From assembly GCA_030762895.1 (NCBI GenBank), contig CM061062.1:237509379-237573378 (forward strand): DNA of 64,000 nt, written 5' to 3'. The position numbers and the translations under genes are program-made. Shown in pieces: positions 58,809 through 64,000 of the stretch (its first letter is position 1; every line of letters starts with the position of its first letter). The stretch is from Sophora flavescens (taxonomy: Eukaryota > Streptophyta > Magnoliopsida > Fabales > Fabaceae). The notes under the pieces were generated by a model, which had not been told where the DNA came from, did no database searches, and saw only the letters and a list, made by a program, of their open reading frames with translations.

Positions 58809-59288
58809 TTCGGGTACAATTCATACTTTGTTTCGATGGATTGTGTGTGGATGTGTTGAAGTTACTTGATTCTGTGATTATCATGAGATGATCGTTTCAA
58901 ATTTCAATTATTCAATTGGTCACTGTGACATTTAGTATGTTTGACTGTCCTATTTTTGTTCGGGATAAATGCTTTCTTGACAAAACTAGCTTCTCAATGA
59001 GACTTGCTCTAGTCACTTTTACGGTTGGTAGAAAGTGATTCGGTTCGAATTATTGACGGACCATAGTTCTTTTAAATTGTTGGCAAAAATATTCTTGTGA
59101 GAGAAGAAACTTTCTTAGATTCATGTTTGTAAAAGTGTACCGATCATACATTTTTACTTCCCTGAATTTGTTAAAGAATCTTTATGCACAGAATATTCTT
59201 GTGAAAGTAAGGCTTCGGGATCTTTCATTCCTGTCTAGCTTCGTGTCACGAAATTTCGAGGACGAAATGTTTTTTAGTGGGGCAGTAA
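58809..59288 (+). other. Non-coding remainder and purine tract of the gag-only element
   Basis: 480 bp without frame. Ends AATTTCGAGGACGAAATG, TTTTTTAGTGGGGCAGTAA, the Del/Tekay-type 3' internal end also found in the giant-LTR internal regions. Pol would normally occupy several kb here. Confidence 0.75.
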
Positions 59289-62200
59289 TGTAACACCCCG
59301 ATTTTCACTGCTTTCTAGTGTCGGTAATTAATATATAAAAATATATTTTTATCCGAGACTTAGAAAATTATTTTAGGCGAAATACTATTATTTTCCCATC
59401 ATGTTTTATATCTTAGGGTTACGATGAAATTTTGGGTTGAAAATTCAGACGGAACCCGGTCTGCGTTTCCACTGACACTAAAAGTTTATTGCTCAGAAGA
59501 CCTAATTTTAATTCGTGAACGAGATGAAATTTTTTTTTATCGTATTCACTACGATACTGGAAGTTTTAAAAATTTTGGTAAAAAAATTAAAATATTTTAT
59601 TTGTTGCGGGCATATACGTCGAGATATCTCTAAGAAAAGCCTGCGCCGGATGAAACCCGGAGTCGGCAACGGAGCTGAGATGATGGATTTGACCGACTTG
59701 ACGAGCATTTATGACGAGCTTATCCGAGTCATAATGGCCATAATGACGCATTTATGGCAAAGGGAATTTTTGCTAGGAAATGACCATTTTACCCTTGTCT
59801 TTTTATGACAGTTACAAGCCAATGCCATTGAGAACTTTGACCAAATGTTACCCAAAACCCACGGCTCACTCTTGCCTTCTTCATTAAGTATATCTTCATC
59901 TTCCATTTGCATGTTTTTCTTCTTGAAAACCTAAGCTTTTGCCTTAAGAATTCCAAAGTGTTCATAATTCATCAGATTTTGCCTAGAAATTCTGACCATT
60001 TTCTATTCTGAATCTCGTAAAACTTTCAACATAAAAGTTGTTCATATTTCTCTCTTATTTCCAACGACATAAAGATCATCCAAAACGGACAAGTATGTTG
60101 AGAGATATGCCCAAATTACTAAAACTGTTCTAAATCCTCATCATGTTCATCTTTCTCTCTAAGTTTCTCAAGAACACCATGAGAAATTTGTGAAGAACAT
60201 CATCCAAATCATCATTTTCTTTGATCATCAACAGGTAGTCTCTATTAATCTTGATATTCTAAGCTTTTCTCTTCACAAGATTCTTGAGTTTATGCCTTTG
60301 ATCATCATGTTCTTCATAAGATTCAAAGTTCATGAAGCTAACTTCAAAAATTCATAACTAATTCTAGAAAAATCCTTTTGACATGAAACCAATTGCTATG
60401 ATCTCATAATCATCTCTATTTTCATAATCTAGAAGCATATGATCATGAGAAATTTCTTTCCTTGATTTCTGGACTGGGCCGAATCTATGACAAAATGATG
60501 TCCATAGGTTTTGTTTTATTTTCATGTCTTGATTCATGATTCAATCTTCTAGTACCTTGATAATTCTTGTATAGAAGATTAAAAATCAAACTCTAACCTA
60601 TTTGTTTCATTAAGGCCGAAACCCTAGCTATGAATATTTGATGGATTTTTGATTCAAATGTTGTCTAGTAACACTTTAATCCAACTCTAGGTTTTGTATG
60701 TTGATTAAATCCAAGAGTTTAGAAATTTTAGAGATTTATAACCCCAAACTCAGCCCTTGACCGAAACCCTAGTTCTTGGAACTAGATGAGTTTTAGTTCA
60801 TGTTCTTGGTTCATAATCTTGATTTAAGTGCTTAATCATGTTTAAGTTACTAATGGATCATAAATCCCTAAGTTAACAAAATTTTAACTTTCCTAACCTA
60901 GAAAAGTTGTTGAGGCCGAACCTTAACCTCCATGAGTCAAGTATGTTTTTGTTTGATTTGATTTATTTTGGTTTCAATTCGCTATGAAGGAATCGATCGG
61001 GTTGGTTTGACCTAAAGCCGACGGAGGAAGCCGGATCAAATCGGGAGATTATTTGAAACCCTTAGTTCAAGTCTCCAAGAGGTAAGGGGAGCTTACCCGA
61101 GGGATTTTTCTCAATAACTATTTGTTTATAGTGTGGTTTATATGATTTATATGTGGTTGTGGTTATTTGTTTTGTTGTTTACGTTGTGTTGTTTATCTGT
61201 GTATCGGTGTTTGATCTGCTTTTAATTTATTTAATTATCTGCAGTCGTATATGATGTTGTTATGATGCATGATCTGCCTGGGGATATAATTCTGATAATT
61301 GTTGTTGACTGTTGTTTGTGAGTGTTGTTTGAGAAGCCTGACAGTGGTCAGTGCACAACCGATTAATCAGATAAAAGATTTAATAAGCTGTGAAAGTTAT
61401 ATTCAACATTTTATGGGGAATGTTGGAATATAATAGTGGTGGAAAATATTATTTTGAAAAATGTTGAGTTTTTGAGAAATATTATTATTTTAAGGATTTA
61501 TTAGTGTAAAAGAAATTTATGAGTCACGGTGAGAGCGTAACCGTGAAATTTTTTTAGCACTGCTAATTTTTATGTAAGGAATTCCGGAATATTAGAAAAT
61601 ATTATTTTATGAAATTAATTGGTGAAAATAATTTAATTATGATTTTATAAAATTATTTAAGTGGAAAAAGCCAATTTTGGCTTAAAAAGCTTTAAAAATA
61701 ATATTTGACGGCAAATTTGGAAAAGTGTCAACGGCAAGTATCTTGAAACGGCAAGTCGTATTTTAAGTAAGTTTAAAATCTCAAGTGACTCACCTTGTGA
61801 AAACTAAGTTTTAGTATTTAAAGACTTTATTGAAGAATTTTTTATGTGAAAAGATTCTCCGAAAACAAAATTAATTCAACCGTGTTGAAAGTGGTGTAGA
61901 ACTTAGTAACCGAGACGTCGGGGTACTAAGGTTCTTTGTTGTTAAGGACCTAGGGTCCTTTGGACTTTGAGGTCCTGTAGACTTGGTGTCTACTGTATAC
62001 GTTCTGTATACTATGTTTAAATATTTAAGATGTTTTCTACTACCACGAACCTAAGACTGATTGCAAGGTCGAGAGGTGTCGTGATTGGGCACTCGGACTG
62101 TGAGGTCCTGTGTTTTAATAAAAGTTTTAAGGATGTTAAAACTGTGTGAGTCGTAAGCCATTTTGATCTTCGGCAAGAAAAGATTGAACACAAAGAAAAG

Positions 62201-62980
62201 CGTCAAGAACAGAGTGTTTTCCATGCATTTGGCAGACGTGCCTGTATTCTGGCTGCGTGCCTGGTATTCTGGCTGCATGCCTGGTATTCTGGCTGCGTTC
62301 CTGGTGTTTTGGCTGCGTGCTTGGGAGTCTGATCAACTCATTACTTGTTGGGATATCTCATGAGATTAGGTGTGAATGTTTAGATGATGTATAGAAGTGT
62401 TCATGCATAATTTTCCAACGTTGATGTTTGGGGTGTGGAACCCATTGATAAACTGTATGCTATAATATGGATTGCTTATGTTGTTATAAACATGTATATG
62501 TGTATGTGTCTTCTGTTGTGCCGAGCATTTAGTTATGGTGATAAATCCATATATTGGTGTCTCACCCTTACAACACATATCAGAGACGTACAAGGGGTAG
62601 GATTTCTACAAGAAGAAGAAGGTTGTCTAGATCGGGGCCTGCTGTTGCTGCTTCAATCGGTTGTAGTGTCAGTTAGTTACGACCAACTTAGGTCCTATTT
62701 TGATATATTGTGTTTTGAGAATAAAACTGATAATGATTTAGGTATGAAAAATATGAGGCAGTATAGTTGTATAACTTATATACATTATGTATTTAAGTGT
62801 GATTTGATTATGTTGTTGTGGTTGTGAGGTTATAAGGTTAAAAGAAAAAGGAAAAAAATTTATCACCATATTTTGAAAAGATGAACGTAGAGAAAACATT
62901 ATTTTCCGAAAGTAACCAGCAAATTAAGTTTTATTTCCGAAAATGGGTAAAAATGTTATGACCCGAGTTAGGGTGTCACA
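59289..62980 (+). repeat. 3' LTR of the gag-only gypsy element
   Basis: 3692 bp. Differences from the 5' LTR are mainly C/T and G/A transitions and are denser in the first 560 bp. The minisatellite region at 62244-62335 has diverged in unit sequence. Confidence 0.93.
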
Positions 62981-62985
62981 GTTAT

Positions 62986-64000
62986 ATGAATTGGTACTAT
63001 TGGTGGTAAACCCCATCTTCCCTCTATATATAATGTTCTTATGGTTGAAGGATTAAGACACAATTTGCTTAGCATAAGTCAATTATGTGACATTGGATTT
63101 GATGTCTCATTTACTAAGGATTCATGCATAGTTAAAGACATATGCGGCAAAACCCTCTTTTCATCTAGAAGGCAATAAAATCTGTATAAGATTAAAGTGA
63201 CTGATCTCTTAGATTAAAGTGTAACCTGTCTGATGTCTAAAGGTGTTGAAAGATGGTTGTGGCATATGAAACTAGGACATGCTAGTATGATACTAATTTC
63301 AAAATTGAAAAAGGATAACCTTGTGAGAGGATTGCTTGATATTAGTTTTAAGAAAGATGTTTTGTGTGATGCATGTCAGAGAGGTAAACAAGTAAATCAA
63401 GTTTCAAATCTAAAAACCAAGTATCAACCTCTAGACCTTTTCAGTTGTTACATATGGATATGTTTGGGCCAGTTAGTGTTGCTAGCTTACCTGGAAGGGA
63501 ATATGGATTTGTCATTGTTGATGACTATTCTAGATTTACTAGAGTACTCTTCTTAACCCACAAGGATGAGTCTTTTAAGGCTTTCTCTGTTTTATGTAAG
63601 AGAGTACAAAATGAGCAAGGTTTCTGTATTTCTACTCATAGAAGTGATCATGAGGGAGAATTTGACAATGAGCAATTTAGACTGTTCTGTGAAGAGAATT
63701 GGATCTCTCACAATTTCTCTGCACCTAGAACTCCACAGCAAAATGGAGTAGTTGAGAGAAAGAACGGATTTTTGTAAGAGATGGCTAGATCTATGCTTAA
63801 CGAGAATAATCTCCCTAAGTACTTCTGGGCAGAAGCAGTAAACACTTCATGTTATGTATAAAACAGAATACTTATAAGGCCTTTTCTAAAGAAGACTCCT
63901 TATGAATTGTGGAAAGGAAAAAGTCCCAACATTTCTTACTTCCATGCATTTGGATGTGTGTTTCATTCTGAACACTAATGATCAACTTGGGAAGTTGGAT
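62986..64000 (+). pseudogene. Copia pre-integrase and integrase (SIRE-like element, continued)
   Basis: Resumes the Copia frame after the gypsy element. The zinc residues are visible as WHMKLGHA (about 63257) and CDAC (about 63367). The integrase core has MDMFGP (about 63450), SDHEGEF (about 63643) and the Glu in NGVVERKN (about 63745), so all three acidic residues are present. The frame is broken by stops near 63175, 63220, 63777 and 63860 and by a frameshift near 63440. Runs off the window end before RT. Confidence 0.85.

Larger units (their letters stand above)
53749..62980 (+). mobile_element. Gag-only Ty3/gypsy element with 3.69-kb LTRs (TR-GAG-like)
   Basis: 9232 bp. LTRs are 3693 and 3692 bp, with a perfect target duplication GTTAT at 53744-53748 and 62981-62985. 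Interior of 1847 bp with an iMet primer site, one gag gene and a purine tract, and no pol. LTR ends TGTAACACCCCGATTTTC...GGGTGTCACA fit the Del/Tekay type. It resembles the TR-GAG class (terminal repeats plus gag only). It is inserted next to the protease of the SIRE-like Copia element. Confidence 0.95.
48773..64000 (+). mobile_element. SIRE-like Copia element, extends past window end, with nested insertions
   Basis: 5' LTR 48773-49995, iMet primer site, then gag (50066-51361 and 53205-53600), protease (about 53630), pre-integrase and integrase (63000-63960) on the plus strand. The RT and RNase H and the 3' LTR lie beyond the window. It is broken by a hAT element at 51362-53204 and a gypsy element at 53749-62980, and by stops and frameshifts. 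Left flank ACATT. Confidence 0.85.

Overview
The window is a plant nuclear segment, most likely from a legume. Evidence: one spliced host gene with GT/AG introns (APC8/CDC23, whose residues look legume-like by recall only), plant-type LTR retrotransposons with initiator-tRNA-Met or tRNA-Asp primer sites, a Cassandra element carrying 5S-like sequence, and CACTA, hAT, Helitron and LINE remains. No prokaryotic gene, CRISPR array or intact tRNA/rRNA gene was seen. Roughly 85 percent is mobile DNA, much of it nested.

Layout. 1-4609: a minus-strand non-autonomous Ty3/gypsy (Athila-like) element with a tRNA-Asp type primer site, inserted in a diverged LTR fragment (4610-5796). 5797-7001: a G-rich minisatellite and unassigned DNA. 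7002-7471: the left end of a hAT element. 7472-12927 and 22566-27467: two copies of a giant-LTR family with LTRs of about 3.0 kb and an internal region of only about 255 bp. Between them lies part of another LTR (12928-13917 and 22425-22565) split by an 8.5 kb minus-strand Copia element (13918-22419). 27468-35965: part of a minus-strand SIRE-like Copia element with a degenerate env-like frame, split by a CACTA element (29043-32683, with a captured IST1-like gene fragment) and by an oppositely oriented solo LTR (33241-34828). 36241-37445: a broken LINE. 38059-38211: a possible RPA-like last exon.

The only host gene of substance is APC8/CDC23 (coding exons 40115-43665, plus strand). A 539-bp TRIM element with a perfect 5-bp target duplication sits in its apparent 5' untranslated exon. 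The summed exons are 1718 nt, and a 16-nt gap in a conserved TPR stretch breaks the reading frame at about 42864, so the copy is a pseudogene, a truncated allele or an assembly error.

Downstream are tandem repeats (44230-45345, 46815-47286), then a Helitron 3' end with a PIF1-like helicase remnant (47287-48772). A SIRE-like Copia element (48773 to beyond 64000) is inserted in that Helitron. It carries a hAT element (51362-53204) that itself holds a Cassandra (51888-52766), and a 9.2 kb gag-only gypsy element (53749-62980) inserted next to its protease region with target duplication GTTAT.

The elements do not form a pathway. The biology is the layering: several families move without their own pol or transposase, and one (the giant-LTR family) appears to have amplified with almost no internal sequence.
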